Below, in pieces: positions 11,752 through 24,700 of a stretch of DNA of 64,000 nt; the first letter of the stretch is position 1, and each line of letters begins with the position of its first letter. The stretch is from Prunella strophiata (Eukaryota > Chordata > Aves > Passeriformes > Prunellidae), in the NCBI GenBank assembly GCA_036583965.1, contig JAZBQD010000025.1:14715145-14779144 (forward strand), in the 5' to 3' direction. The notes under the pieces are model-generated. The model worked only from the letters and a program-made list of their open reading frames with translations. It had not been told where the DNA came from and did not search any database. Both the position numbers and the translations under genes were made by a program.

Positions 11752-12026
11752 TTCCAGTGACAGGACAAGAGGAAACAGCCTCAAGCTGTGCCAGGGGAGG
11801 TTTAGGTTGGGTATTGGGAATATTCCTTCGTGGGAAGGGTTGTCAGGAACTGGCACAGCTGCCCAGAGCTGTGATGGATTCACCATCCCTGGAGGGATTT
11901 AAAAGCCATGAGGATGTGGCACTTGGGGACATGTTTTAGTGGTGGCCTTGGCACTGCTGGGAGAGCAGTTGGACTTGATGACCTTAGAGGGCTTTTCCAA
12001 CCTGAATGATTCCATGATTCTGTGGT
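11752..12026 (+). mobile_element. CR1 LINE 3' fragment (right half of an inverted pair)
   Basis: A sense CR1 3' region from the GGAAACAGCCTCAAGCTGTG block through GACCTTAGAGGGCTTTTCCA to the terminal TGATTCCATGATTCTGTGG. Confidence 0.9.
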
Positions 12027-13727
12027 AGTTTAGCAGTAAAGCTGCCTGGAAGGTCTCTCAGAGCCTGATTTTTACCTTTAAGGTTTTTGGAAGTTTATGG
12101 ATGTGACTGGCCTGGCAGTGGGAGTGATGGATAGAGCTGGAAGTGCAGGAGAAGCTGGTCATGGACACTCAGAGGACAAAAGGCAGTCCCTGCTGCCACC
12201 CCCAGCCCTGGGCACAAGATGGGTTTGAGCAGAGGTGACCCCAAGGGTTGTGACCACATCAGCTCTCAGTGAGGAAGGAGGAGAGAGAAATCAGGGATGG
12301 ATGTAAGCAAGGAGAGGCTGCTTTGTGGTGTGAGGGGCAGGGAAAAGGGGGTGTGAAGCAGAGCAGGGATCAGCTGGGACTTGACTTTAATGCCCAGGGT
12401 GGAAAGCAGAAGGAAAGTGAGGTTCTGAGCTCAGCCTGTACCAGACTGGGGCTGTTGAGTGCTGCTGCTGGTGGCCCACAGCCATCCCTGGCTCTGTTCC
12501 TGGTGTGGGGGGAGCAAACCCCTCCAGCTGTCACCACGTGGGTCCCTCTGCACCTGGGGACAGTGCTCTCCACATGGGGAGTGCCACTCCACACCAAAGG
12601 TCTCCTTTTGGCTCCCAGGGTTTTTTGGCTCTTTTGGGCATGAATTTGTGAGCTTAGTGCAGGCTGTTGTGTGCTGGCAGACTTGCAGGCTCTCCATGGC
12701 AACTCTCCCTATACACAAAGCACCATATGGCTTTTTTTGGAGGGGGAGGGAATGAATCCAGCAGAAAAGTCAACCTTTGTTTGTGGTGCTGTTTGTCTTT
12801 GCTCTCTGTGATGTGTGGGGATGTGGAAACATGGAATGCTGGCTCCTGGGCATGGCTTGTGCTGGCCATGCCACCAGCAGGGTGCAGGTGACCCCTCAAG
12901 ATGGCCTTTCTTGGATTTTGACACTGGAATTTGCTGTGAAAATAAACCCGTGGTACACAGAGACCCCTTCTTTGGGCTGGGCTCTCTGCACACAGATGGA
13001 GCAGCAAGGATCCCTGTTGATGCCCAGCATGTTCATTCCCTGAAGGGCTGGGGAGGCTCCAGAGCCCCTGGTTTGGGCAGGAGCTGGGCAGGAGGCAGGT
13101 GATGGATGGCAGGAGCTGCCTGTGCCTGTGCTCTGCCCACGCTCCATACCCCTGATGCCAAAGGGAAGCTTTCACTTGCCTGCAAATCCTCCCTTTTCCA
13201 GCCCCTCTGGAAGGAAGGAGGAGAATAAATATCTTTATCTGTGTCTGTAGAAGAGTAGGAAGTGTTTGTGTGTCTACTTGGAGGGGGAGGAAGAGAAATG
13301 ATGAGGGAATAAGGAGAAGGGAGCAGCCTGTGCCTTTGGGATGTGGTTCCAGGGGCTGCTGTGGGGTGCAGCAGGATCTCTGGAGATGGCCTGGAGCTGA
13401 CCACTGCCTGTGTGTGCTGGTGGGCAGGAGAGGTGGCTGCCTGTCCCCTCTGGGTGGTGTGACACAAGTTGCCTTCCAGGAGCACTGTTTGGTTTTGCCC
13501 CCACATGTGGGTAAAGGCTCCTCTTGGTGGCACCCACTGAGGTGAGCAGGTCACTGTCCCCATCCCCTCCCTGCTGTCAGCCACCAGGCTCAAATCCCAG
13601 AATGGCACCAGGGATAATTAATGGGAAAACTCCTCCAGATTGTGGGCTCAGGCTCACAGGGGGAGCTGTGCAGGAGGGGACAGGGGGACAGTTGGGGAGA
13701 GGGACAATGCCATCTTCAGATTATAGA

Positions 13728-13805
13728 ATCTAGAATATAGATTATATAATCTAATCTATATATTATTATAGTCTATAATCTAAATCTGTAGAATTCTAGA
13801 ATATA
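13728..13805. repeat. TA-rich short repeat (TAGAAT/TATAATCT)
   Basis: Alternating TATAGAATCTAGAATATAG-type words give a short self-complementary AT-rich tract directly before the CR1 tail that follows, so it is probably an expanded or mutated CR1 3' octamer tail. Confidence 0.7.
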
Positions 13806-13935
13806 GAATTAAGGTTGGAAAACACCTCCGAGGTCATCAAGTCCAATATCCTCCCATGCTACCCCAACAGTCAGAGCAGGAGGTGGCCTTGCCCTGAGCA
13901 GGGTGCCCAGGCAGAGCAGCATTTCCAGCTGTATC
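13806..13935 (-). mobile_element. CR1 LINE 3' fragment
   Basis: GAATTAAGGTTGGAAAACACC, CTCCGAGGTCATCAAGTCCAA and a degraded continuation match the minus-strand CR1 end. Confidence 0.75.
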
Positions 13936-14344
13936 CCAGGGCCCTGCTCTGGTTTAGCAGCTGGAAGAGAGCTTGGAGCAGCACCACTGCTGCTGCCACA
14001 GTGGGACAGCAGTGGGATATTGAAGTGACCAAGAGCACCTTTCCCCTGCTGACAGCCCTGAGCCTGTGGAGCACAGCGTTGGGTCTGGCACTGGAAAAGC
14101 AATTTGGATCATTCCTGGAGAGGATTCACTGCCTGACCTTGGGAATCACCCTCTGGTGAAGGGAGGGATCATTTCTTGGTGTAACATGTTCAGGTTCTTC
14201 CACCCCAGGGAGCCCCTCAGGTGGCTCCAGTATCTCCTGGTGGCTCCAGAATCTCCTGGGTGCCCACCTGTGTGTGCATTTAATGGTCAGCTGAGAGGCC
14301 CTGGGGATGGTGTTTAGGTGGGAGGTGTTGCTGCAGGCCTGTGC

Positions 14345-14725
14345 CCTAATCAGAGATTCTCAGAATGCTTTGGGTTGGAAGAGACTGTAAAATTCATCTC
14401 ATTCCACAGGCAGGGACACCTCCCACTGTCCCAGGTTGCTCCAAGCCCCATCCAGCCTGGCCTTGGGCACTGCCAGGGATCCAGGGGCAGCCACAGCTGC
14501 TCTGGGCACCCTGTGCCAGGGACCTGCCCACCCTCCCAGGGAACAATTCCTAATTCCCAATATCCCATCCAGCCCTGCCCTCTGGCAGTGGGAGCCATTC
14601 CCTGTGTCCTGTCCCTCCATCCCTTGTCCCCAGTCCCTCTGCCAGCTCTCTGGAGCCCCTTTAGGCCCTGGAAGGTGTCCCTGGATCTTTCTCCAGGCTG
14701 AACATCCCCAGTGCCTTGACCAACC
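14345..14725 (-). mobile_element. CR1 LINE 3' fragment
   Basis: A long minus-strand copy: GAATGCTTTGGGTTGGAAGA, the CATCCAGCCTGGCCTTGGGC block, the GGGCACCCTGTGCCAGGGAC block and the TCTCCAGGCTGAACATCCCC block in the expected order. It closely resembles the copies at 21416, 23482, 29925, 31498, 35640 and 47110. Confidence 0.92.
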
Positions 14726-14989
14726 CCTAATCCCTTGACCATTTAGCAGATGTATGAAATGACCACAGTGTGATTCCTTAATGAAAAATGGCCTTTCTTG
14801 ATAGCTGGAGAGGGGCCCAGAGCAGTTTCTCTGCCTGTGCCTCTGGCTGAGGCTGGCACTGTCCCGTCTGGGCAGCCACAGCAGGACAGCCTGTGTGTCC
14901 CTTTGGGGGCTGGGCAGGGGGCTCTGAAGGGCCCAGAAAGGTGACCCCTGTCCCCCCCAAATCCCTGTGCATTCCCTGGGAGCACGGCC

Positions 14990-15345
14990 AGGCGCCTCCT
15001 CCTCCTCCTGCCGCCGGTTCCCGGGCAGCAGGCAGGCCGGGTGCCGCAGCCATGGCAGCTCCGGCGTGTGGGCTCGAGCCTGCTGTTTATTTTGGGACTG
15101 CAGCACTGCTCCCGATTCGGCGCCTCCAGCCTGCGATCTAGGCCGTGTGCCGGATTGGGCATGAGCTGTTCTTGAGGGAGCACGGGGAATTGTCGCTCCT
15201 TTCCTCAGCTGGAAGGGCCGGCAGCGGGGCTGTGGGCTGGGGGAGGACTCGTGTGGAGGCTCTCGGGCTGCACGGCTCTGTTTTTGCGCGGCCGCGGGAG
15301 GAGCAGGCGCCGCGGAGTGCAGCCTGCCTTCCCCGCCGTTCCCAT
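14990..15345. promoter_or_regulatory. CpG-rich patch upstream of the first visible exon
   Basis: CpG dinucleotides are dense here (for example GCGCGGCCGCGGGAGGAG near 15288 and CTGCCGCCGGTTCCCGGGC near 15008), while flanking intron is CpG-poor. It lies 360-720 bp before exon 15708-15799. It could be an internal promoter or enhancer of RAB11FIP3. No TATA box or recognisable first exon is evident. Confidence 0.4.
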
Positions 15346-15707
15346 GGCACTTGGCTGTCACACACACATCCCGGGCGTTCCCTGCCCACAGCGGGATTAA
15401 AGCCTTCTGGGAGAGCAATAAGAGGATGCAGGGAGCGGAGATGGGGAAAGGAATGGAGGGGGTAGGGATGAATCCAGCCCCACTGGAGCAGCAAGGGGGG
15501 TTTGTGCAGGGAGAAGCCCGGCCATCGCCCTCAGCCCCGTGCAGGTGGGATGCAGAGCACAGGCCCTTCCTGAGGCTGGAGCCGCCGGTGCGTGCACACA
15601 CAAGTTCTGTCCCACCAGCCGTGTCTCCCAGAGCCACCCTGGCGTGAGGGTGCAGATTTCAGATTTCCCTCTGGGTGATGGCAGCTGTGTGTTTTTTCCC
15701 CCTGCAG

Positions 15708-15799
15708 ACCCCGACAGCCAGCTGTATGATATGGGATATACCCCCGAGGAGGAAGCCCCGGCCTGCCCCGATGAGTTTGATGACTTCGTCACGTTTGAG
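15708..15799 (+). CDS. RAB11FIP3: RAB11FIP3 exon A: acidic linker after EF hands
   Basis: It starts after TTTTTTCCCCCCTGCAG with two bases completing an Asp codon and encodes DPDSQLYDMGYTPEEE and PACPDEFDDFVTFE (31 residues). In human FIP3 the equivalent exon directly follows the second EF hand. It ends at GAG in phase 0, and the donor is GCAAGT rather than GT: the next exon begins with GCAAATGAG, and the only nearby GT donor would create a stop codon. Confidence 0.93.
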
Positions 15800-18700
15800 G
15801 CAAGTATTGAGCTCTGTTTGTTCCCTGTGTTGGCTGCACGTGGAGTGGGATTTGGGCGTGGAGGCTCTGCCTGGGGAGAGGGGAGCTTGCTGTGACAGGG
15901 CTCAGGGATAATTAACATGTGAACACAAATTCAGTCTCTGGGTGATGGGCCCAGAGAACCTGCACTGAGCATTTGGTGCTGTTTAAGCTAAAATTGGTGT
16001 TGATAAAACTGAAAGAGCAGTGCACTGTGCCCTGGGTGGAAAGGGAGCCCTTTTCTGTGGTGAAACACCAGTGACACGGGAATGGGACCTGCTGCTCTTG
16101 GGTTCGTCTTCCTGCTGGAGTTTCTGAGCCTGGAAAACCTGAGCTTGGTTTTGAGATGTACCAGCCAGGAGCCTACCTGGGAAGGCTGCACAGCAGAGCA
16201 GTGGGATGTTGACATTTGGTTCTGTTTGGCCAGTAAAAGGCAGAGCAGAGGACAAAAATCTACATTTTCTCTTTATTCTGATGAAGGCTGTTTCTCTGAT
16301 TTGGGTTGTTTTCCTCTAGTTAAAGCCTCCATGCCTTGATTCCCTCCTGCGTTCCTTACCACAGGAGCACGTTGCAGCAGTAATCCTGCTGTTCCCAGCT
16401 GGAAAGGACAGACCTCTTGTCTGTGCCTGGGGATTTTGGGTTTGGCTTGGAAGGCTTCACCCATTCCTGCTCTGTGCCTTCCAGCCTGGAGCAGGTGGTG
16501 CTGCAGGAGCCTTGGGAGCAAAGGGATGGCTGGATCCCTGTCCCACGTGGGGACTGAATCACTCCCCTCTGGTTTTTCTTTTCCAAACTTGCCTCTTCAG
16601 GTGTGTGACACCTGTGTCGTGGTAGCCTGGATGTTTTTGGGGTTGTCCTGTGCAGGACCAGGAGTTGTGCTCTGATCCTTGTGGACTCCTTCCCACTCAG
16701 CATATTTTATCATTCTTTGTGATTTTTATCACACTACTTGTTGTTGGCAGTGGTATTCCTGACCTGCTTTGTATTTGCATGCAAATATATTTATTTATAT
16801 CTGTGTGTATTTTTTTTGCTTGGTATAGTCTGTAGTACATTGTTTTGGCCTTGTGATTTCTTGATAGAAGGTTAATGATAGCCTGGGTGTTGGGCAGCTG
16901 GTCCTAAAATCATGGAATTATTTGGATTGAGGAAACCTTAAAGCTCATCCAGTGCCACCCCCTGCCATGGGCAGGGACTCTTTCCACTATGCCACATTGC
17001 TCCAAGCCCCATCCAGCTTGGCCTTGGGCACTTCCAGGGATCCAGGGGCAGCCACAGCTTCTCCAGGCAAGGTTGAGTATTAGTTTATTTTTCCTTTTTG
17101 AAAGGTAGTTCCAAGCCCCATTAACAGCTGAGGAGAAGTGGGACAGGAGGGCAGGCAGGGAGATGGATTTCCATGATTTTTTCTGTGGTGCGGGGTCACA
17201 AATGTGCATTTTAACACTGGGCTGAGCAGTGTGGAGGCTGTGACAGGAAAAGGCTTTCACTTTTTGCTCCTCAGACCTGTGTCAAGGGACCATCTTGCCT
17301 GAGATTCTGAGCAGGGATGTTTTCCAAAGGCTAATTTAACATAGATGAGCTCTGTCAGTGCTGAGAGCTATTCTGGGCAGCAATACCAACAAGGCAGGTG
17401 TGTGCTCCACTGGGATGAAATACTTCTGCTGCTGGGCCAGCCTTTCCTTGTAAAGACAAGGTGACCCAAAGGAAAAAGGTGGTGAGTCCTGAAGTCTCCT
17501 TTTCCAAAAGATCTGAGTGGATTTTTATACTGAATTCAGTGTAGTTGTCTAAAGGACAGCTCTGTGTTTAACATGCTGGGGAAGAATTATCCTTGTTGTC
17601 TTGGATACATGATTCGAAATAATTTCCAGCCTGCCAGGATTTCATAGAGGTTCAGCAAATGAGAACATGCTCAAGAAATACCACTCAGCCTTGGGAGTGT
17701 AAAAATAAACTGGAGTCTTGGGGCGAGGGGGTTTTTGTTCTCTCCTGGCTGAGCCGTGAGCTCCCAACGTGCCTTTTATCCCACACGTCCTGGAGTGCTG
17801 TGCCTTGGAAAGCTGGAGCTGGCCCAGGGAAGGAGAAGCTGTGGCACAGAGCATCCTGCTGGGAGCAGCAAAGGTGTGCTCCTCACAGGAGCACTGGGAA
17901 AAGAGCTGGAGAGGGCTCCAGCACACACCCTTCCTCCTTAGGTGCAGCAGCCAGGCAGAGAACTGAATAAACAGCTGCTCCCAATACCTGCAGTCCATCT
18001 TGCTTGGATTCTCCAGAAGAGATGAGGGGGAAAAAAAATCACCTTTCCTCAGAGTAAACTTCTCACTGCACCAAGCAGCAGTTTGGGCTCTGGGATATCC
18101 CTGTGTCAGCCCTGGAAAGATGCTGCCATCAGGACACACAGCTAAACACACCCCAAAACACACCTAGGGCACTGTGTGAGCCCCTCTGCCTGGGGCAGGG
18201 CCATGGGGAGAAGTGGCACAGCTGGGATTTCTCCTCCCCTGTCTCCAGAGCTGAAGGAGGTGCTGCATTTGCAGAAGTGCTGGGAGCAGTTGTGGTTATT
18301 GAGTGGAGCACTGGCTCTGGTCCCTCTTAACCAGCCCAAAATCCCAGTGGCTGGAGTGCTCAGCTCTTCCAAGTGTTGGGGTCTGACAGGAGCTTTTCCC
18401 CTCAGTGTTTGTTCAAACAAGTGTAAACAAGTGCTTTAAGCAGTCTCCAGGAAAATGTCTTCTCTTTGTTAATAAGGTTGCTCTGCTTGATGAGTCATGT
18501 CCTCTTCTGATGGCTGTCATCAGGAGAGCTCAGTATCCATGGAAAGCCCTGAGAGCCCAGGGCTGGGGACTTTCACCCAGTATTTGCTCTCCAGAGAGAG
18601 CCACCAACACCTGCTTCCTCCAAGAGAAGGCTTTTGAAGGGGCCAAGGTGTGAGCTCAGGAATTTGTAATGTTGGATAGTGCCCCAGTTCAGCCACTGGT

Positions 18701-21700
18701 GTGGCTCTGGATGTGCCATGGGTGTCCTGGCTCCTGGTGCACCATTCCAGGAGTGTCCATCAGACAGGGCTGTGTGTTAAGGTGCTTCCAGAGAGGATTT
18801 CTGCTCCCGTGGCTCCACTGAGACAGCAGCTCCTGCAGCCACGTGGCTTCTCATGCCTCCAGCTGGGCTTGCAGGGGGCTCATCCCAGTCCCTGCAGCTC
18901 TTTTGTGACACATTCAGGAGGAACCTCATCCCTGGCACCCAGCTGGGAGCAGGGAGGGCATCACCTGGCTGGGATCACCTCCCAGTGTGTTCCTCCTGCC
19001 TCAGGTGGAAGTGTGGTGGTTGCTGGGTGAGAAACCACCAAGAACTAATGACAGCCTTCCTGCTTTGTCAAAGTCACGTTGAAGGGAGCTTGGAGCTTTT
19101 CCATCTGGCCACCTGAGCCCTGTTTTCCCCCAGGCTGGGCTGGCACAGCTTGGCTGCTGACTGCCTGGAAGGTGGGAGTTCTCCTTGCCTCCCTTGAGAG
19201 CTCCTGTGGTGCTCATGACTCAGTGCTGAGGCACAGGACTCGTTTGGAATGCTCTGGGGGACATGGAGGGGAATTTGGAGTTAGTTTTCTTGGGATCATG
19301 GAATCCTTAAGGCTGGAAGAGACCTCCAAGCTCAACCATCAGCCCAACACCACAGGGATACCTGCTGTGCCTTGCCCTAGGGTGAGGCCTCTGCCCCTCT
19401 GCTCTGCTCCTGGGGCAGGTGAGCCCCCTTGGGCAGTGCAGAGTGGGAAGGATGATTCCAGAAAAAGCAAAACAAGGCATGAAAACGCTGGGATGGGCAT
19501 GGAGATGTGTAACTTTAGGTGGGCTGGAGGAGAGGCAGAGCCAGTGCTCTGTAAAGGCTGCCTGGGAGCACCATAAATACCCCAAATAGGGATTTTTAGC
19601 TCTGGGAACTCGGGTTTTGGGCCTGCAGGGTCAGGGGAAGGCTCTGGCTGAGCTCTGCAGGACAAATCCTGCAGATGCAGTGCCTTGTGCAGGACTGTTG
19701 CCATCTGCTGGGCAGCTGCTGTGGCTCCTGCTGGAAGCAGCTAGGAGAACACATTCTGCTCAGCCTCAAGAGGGGAATTTGGCTTTTCCCTGGAAACCTT
19801 CACCGGTCCAGGCACATCCCCTCTGGCTATTTGTCTAGCAGGGAGCTGTATAGCATGGAAGGAGTGGATCTGGGGAGGAAAATGGGACTTGGGCAGGTCC
19901 CAAGTTTTGTGTATTTTGGGAGTAGGAGCTACTCCTGGCTCTGTCAGCCTGCCTGCCTACAGGTGCAGCTGGGAGACCTCCAGCTCAGAATATTCTGTGA
20001 CATTCTGTGCAGCACTGAGCAGCAGCTTTAAGGCCAGCACATCAACTCTGTGAAACTTTAACTCTGTTAAAAGCCAGGATTTTTTAACATGTTGAGCAAT
20101 TGAATTTAAGCCTTCTTTGAGGGCAAAAATCCACCTTGCTGGGTTTCTCCAGCTGCTCAAAGCTTCTGAAAAGGGGACCAGGGCCTTGCAGGGCCCCAGC
20201 TGTGTGTTGTAACACAGAAGCTGTTGTGGGAGCACGTGGGGACCTGCTCCCAGAGGTGTCACTGTCATTCCTGGTGCCTTGTGTTTTGCAGGGAGCTCAT
20301 GTGGGGTGGCTGTAGGATGTCATAGTTGAGATGGTCACAATACAAAGCAACACTCAATTTTCAGAAGGCTTCAAACTTGTTTTTATTATAGCATGCATGC
20401 TTTTCTATACATTCTTACAAAATTCCTAAGTTTACACTTTACTCATTGGTCAGGAAAGACAAACAAAGTGCTGATTGGAATAGACAGTTGCAGGTTTCTC
20501 TTATTTATCCTTCTTTCTTTCTTGGTTTCTGTGTCAACAACCTTGGTAGGAAATTCTTCCAGGGGCAGACATGGATCCTCTTCTCAAACTTCTCTCTGGC
20601 TCACAGAAGTCACTGTAAAACCTCTTCCACAGTAGGAGGCTGCTGCTGGCTCCTTGTGTCCCCTCCTAGTAGCCCTGTGGACCTTCTGAACCCTCCTTTC
20701 CTAGTGCAGAATTCCCAGGAAGATTATTTCCTTTCTGAAGCCAGAGGTTTCCTTCCCAAATGCCTGCTGAGCACGGAGCATTTGGGAGGGCCCTGCTTTG
20801 CAATCTGTGGCATTTTAGGTGAGGTGTTTTCCTCCTCTTCCTCTCCACACCACTGTTACCACAGGGTGCATGTGTGGCAGGGGCCAGCCAGGCTGAAAAG
20901 ATGGGGTTGAGCTTTGTAACCTCCTCTGAGCTGTGCAAGAGGCTCAAAGCACCAGCACAGACCTGGGTTCAGCTGTTCCCTGGCTGTCCTAACCCAGGTG
21001 TGAAGATCTGCTGGTTGGAATGGGGATGTGGAGGTGAGAGCTCAGGTTTTCTGTGCCAGTGCCATTCCCACCTTCTGGAATGGCCTCGGTAGGCCTCTGG
21101 TCACAGGGCTGACCCAAAAGCACCATGAATGAAATGATCACAAACACCTCTCCAGGGGCTGGCTGCTGGAATTGGTGATCATTTTTTCATCATTTTGTCC
21201 TGAACAGCTGGTGGGCTTGAAATCTTGCAGGTGGGTGGAACTGCAGGGCTGTGGAATGTGACAGATGCAGTTCAGTGCCTGTTCACCTGTCCTTGGGAAA
21301 GCACATGGAGCCCTGAGCAATGTCCCCATTGTCCCCAAAGCCTTTCTGCAGTGAGAGCTGAAGGCCATGAGCCCTCTGGACAGCAAGTGAACAGTCCCAT
21401 ATTATCCTTGTATTCACAGAATCTTGGGATGGTTTGTGTTGGAAAGAACCTTAAGGCCCATCCAGTGCCACCCCTGCCATGGGCAGGGACACCTTCCCAC
21501 TGTCCCAGGCTGCTCCAAGCACTGGGACACTTCCAGGGTCCAGGGGCAGCCACAGCTGCTCTGGGCACCCTGTGCCAGGGCCTGCCCACCCTCCCAGGGA
21601 ACAATTCCTAATTCCCAATATCCCATCCATCCCTGCCCTCTGGCAGTGGAAGCCATTCCCTGTGTCCTGTCCCTCCATCCCTTGTCCCCAGTCCCTCTGC

Positions 21701-24700
21701 ATCACTCCTGGAGCCCCTTCAGGCCCTGCAAGGGGCTCTCAGCTCTCCCTGGATCATTTTTCTCTTCAGGTGAGCACCCCCAGCTCTCCCAGCCTGGCTC
21801 CAGAGCAGTGGCTCCAGCTCTCCCAAATCAGTCCATGGTGATAATTTGATATCTTAAAGCCTGAAAATACCAAGGAAATTAATTTATTGTGTAGACTCTG
21901 AGCTGTGTAGAGGAAAGGGTGGGGGTGTAAATGGGACAGGGATGTCCCTGAAGGCAGGACCCAGGCACAGGCTATGGTGAGAAATTTCTCTGCTGGTCAG
22001 AAAAGATCCGAGTTGAAGTGTTTGCCCTGTAGGAAATAGGCTGGAAGGAGTTTGGAAAACAAAGTCCTTGGAGCCTTATCTTGAACCACAAGCAGATTGT
22101 GTGAGATTGGGAACGTGGGAACTGGGCTGTGGAACACGGGAGGGCCTCGAGGTGAGGGGGCAGCAGTGCTAGCAGAGGTGTCTCAATAAGAGTTTGAGAA
22201 GTAAAACAGGCAGGGATCGGCGTTTCCTAATTCATTTCAGTGTCTGATTTTGGGCTCTCATGGGCGCTCAGATGTTCTCTGAAGTGCTGAGGCACAAGCA
22301 GAGGAGCAGAAGGGCTGTGACCTGCCCTGTGGAGGAGCAGATCCAGGCAGGGCTCGGGTTAAAGCATAACTCCTTCCTGCCGTGCTGGGAGCAGGAATCT
22401 GGGCTCGGCTCAGCAGCTCGGCTGCTTATCAGGGTACGGGACACTCTGGGCAGCGCTGCTGGGCAGTGCCCTCTGCTCCCAGCTCGGCTCCTCAGGAGGG
22501 ATGTGGCCCGCAGCACAGCGAGGGTAACCCAGAGAAAAGGGGAGAACGCTTTGGGAAGGTAATGGAAGGAAATCTGTGTGTTTGTGCTGGGTAGGCAGGG
22601 CTGAGGAAGATTGAAATACGCGAGGTTTCTGTGGAGAGGAAACAGAAAAGCTGAGGAAACCCTCAGAACTTGTGGGTGCGAGCGGTGCCGAGGCCTGCCG
22701 TGTGCCATGGGGAAGGGAAAATCCCATGGATCAGCTCTCCCGCAGGGCTGCTTGCAGGGACAGCTTGGCTGGGAGCTCGGGCAGGCTGGCATTGGGGTGT
22801 TTGGAACCCTTCTTTGGGGTCAGCATTGTCACTGCCTGCCAGAGACCACCCTCCGAGTCACCAAAAGTGCTCCTGACCTGCCCCCGGTGAGCAATCCAAG
22901 CTTTATTCATCCCTCTATTTGTGGCTATAAGGAAGGAATTTGTCGCTTAACGCTTAATTATTCACCAGAAACACCAGGAAGGCCGAGATAAACCTCGACA
23001 GGTCACTTTCAGATTCATCCTTTTTCTTTGGGGATGGATTCCTGGGAAGTGTGAGCACCTGGAGCAGGGCTGGCCGAGCAGGGCTCCCAAAACGAGCTTT
23101 TATTTTGGAATCCCGGGGAGCGGGAGGAGGCAGGGAAGTGTGCCGGAGCTCCTGCTCCTTATCGGCAGCTCGGGAACAAAAGGCGCTCTGTTGGGACTCA
23201 GCAGATCTCTCCTTAAGCCTCCCGGCTGCCCTGGACTTTGCATCCCTCCTGCCTCGCAGAAGCAGCTCCGGAGCTGGCTCTGGCTCTGGACAGGATGTCT
23301 CCACAGGTGGGTTTTTGAGAGCTGACACAAAGTGAGGAGGGGTTGGATTTCCAGAGGGACCGTGCTCAGCCCTGGAGGTGCCCGGAAGGGGAAGGCTGGG
23401 AATGCACCTGACTCATTATATGGGCAGATCCACCTGATTTTTTACATGGGAATGGTTTAGATTAAAAGAGGAGAGATTTAGATGGGATTTTGGGAAGGAG
23501 TTGTTCCCTGAGAGGGTGGGGCAGGCCCTGGCACAGGGTGCCCAGAGCAGCTGTGGCTGCCCCTGGATCCCTGGCAGTGCCCAAGGCCAGGCTGGACGGG
23601 GCTTGGATCAACCTGGGACAGTGGAAGGTGTCCCTGTCCAGTGGCAGGGGGTGGGACTGGGCAGAACTTTAATGTCCCTTCTAACCCAAAGCATTCCACA
23701 ATTCTGTGATTCCATGGGCTGTGGTGTAACTTCACACTCCTCTCTGCCTGGCTCTCCCTGGGGAGCTGGACCAGCAGGGACAGTGCCTGCTGGTTTTTGG
23801 GGTGCTGGGGACAGCCTGCCAGCTGTGGTGTTTTGTGAGTTGGTTTGGGGTTTGTTTTTGGGCTGGGTGAGTGTTTTCAATTTGCCCCAACAGATGCAGG
23901 ACGTTTCTCTTGCCCAGCCTTGATGAAGTGTAAGAACCCCAACTCCAGGGCCTGAGCTGGGCAAGTTGCCTTCACCCAGGGCTGAGCAGAGGCTCCCTGG
24001 CTTCCCTGAAAAGCTGCCTGGGTGTGTGGGAAGAGGGCAATATTGGAACCCAAATGTGGCAGTCCCCAAAGTGGCATTCCAGAGGCTGAGCTGCCCTGGG
24101 GCCAGCTGCATTAATGTGGGACTATAAGCACAAATGTGTCCCTTCTCCCTGGCTCCCAGCCTGGCACTGTCACCACTGTCAGGGCCACAGGGTGTCCTTG
24201 GAGAGGGATTTTTGTAGCTGGTCTATCTCCTCTGCATCCTGTGCACAGTCAGGACTGGATTCTTCAGAAACAGGCCTCTCACTGCTGGGAAAACAGAGTT
24301 GTTTTTCCTTTTCCTTGTCACTCAGCTCCCCTCCCAACCTTCTGAGAGTTTGTGTTCAAGGACAGCAGAGCTTTGGGATGCCAGGACAGCTCCAGGGACA
24401 GCCCTGCCTGGAAGGAACCTCCCTGGGAGCCAGACTTTGCCCTCCTTTCCAAGGCAACGCCTTGGCTGAGCTTGTGCTGAAGCTTCTGTCCCTGCCTGGA
24501 CCTTGCAGGGATTCCCAAGAGTCCCTCTCCTCACACTGCAGCAGCTTTTTTAAAAATCCATGCAGTTTTATAGCACTTTACAACATCTAATTAGGTAATC
24601 TTTACTCCCAGATGTCATCAGATGCTGGGATGGGTGAGCTGCTGCTGGAGAAAGCTCCTAAAGGCACTCACCTGTCTCATCAGGGCACATTACATCATCC

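Larger units (their letters stand above)
1..15707 (+). other. RAB11FIP3: Probable upstream intron of RAB11FIP3 (5' exons outside window)
   Basis: No exon that I recognise lies here. The first visible exon at 15708 begins in the middle of a codon, so this stretch should be intron. EF-hand coding sequence expected upstream of that exon was looked for and not found. The stretch holds tandem repeats, CR1 fragments, LTR pieces, a MITE-like hairpin, an AT-rich patch at about 9170-9310 and a CpG-rich patch near 15.0-15.3 kb, listed separately. The rest looks like unique intronic DNA. Confidence 0.6.

Noticed and set aside
14399..15637. 412-codon minus-strand open frame
   Set aside because: Spans a CR1 copy and a CpG-rich patch, with no recognisable protein.
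1..15707. Search for RAB11FIP3 EF-hand exons
   Set aside because: No sequence resembling the EF-hand loops or the segment before exon A was found. They should be left of the window.
15790..15812. GT donor at 15804 instead of the GC donor at 15800
   Set aside because: Using it gives GAG GCA AGC AAA TGA, a stop just after the junction.
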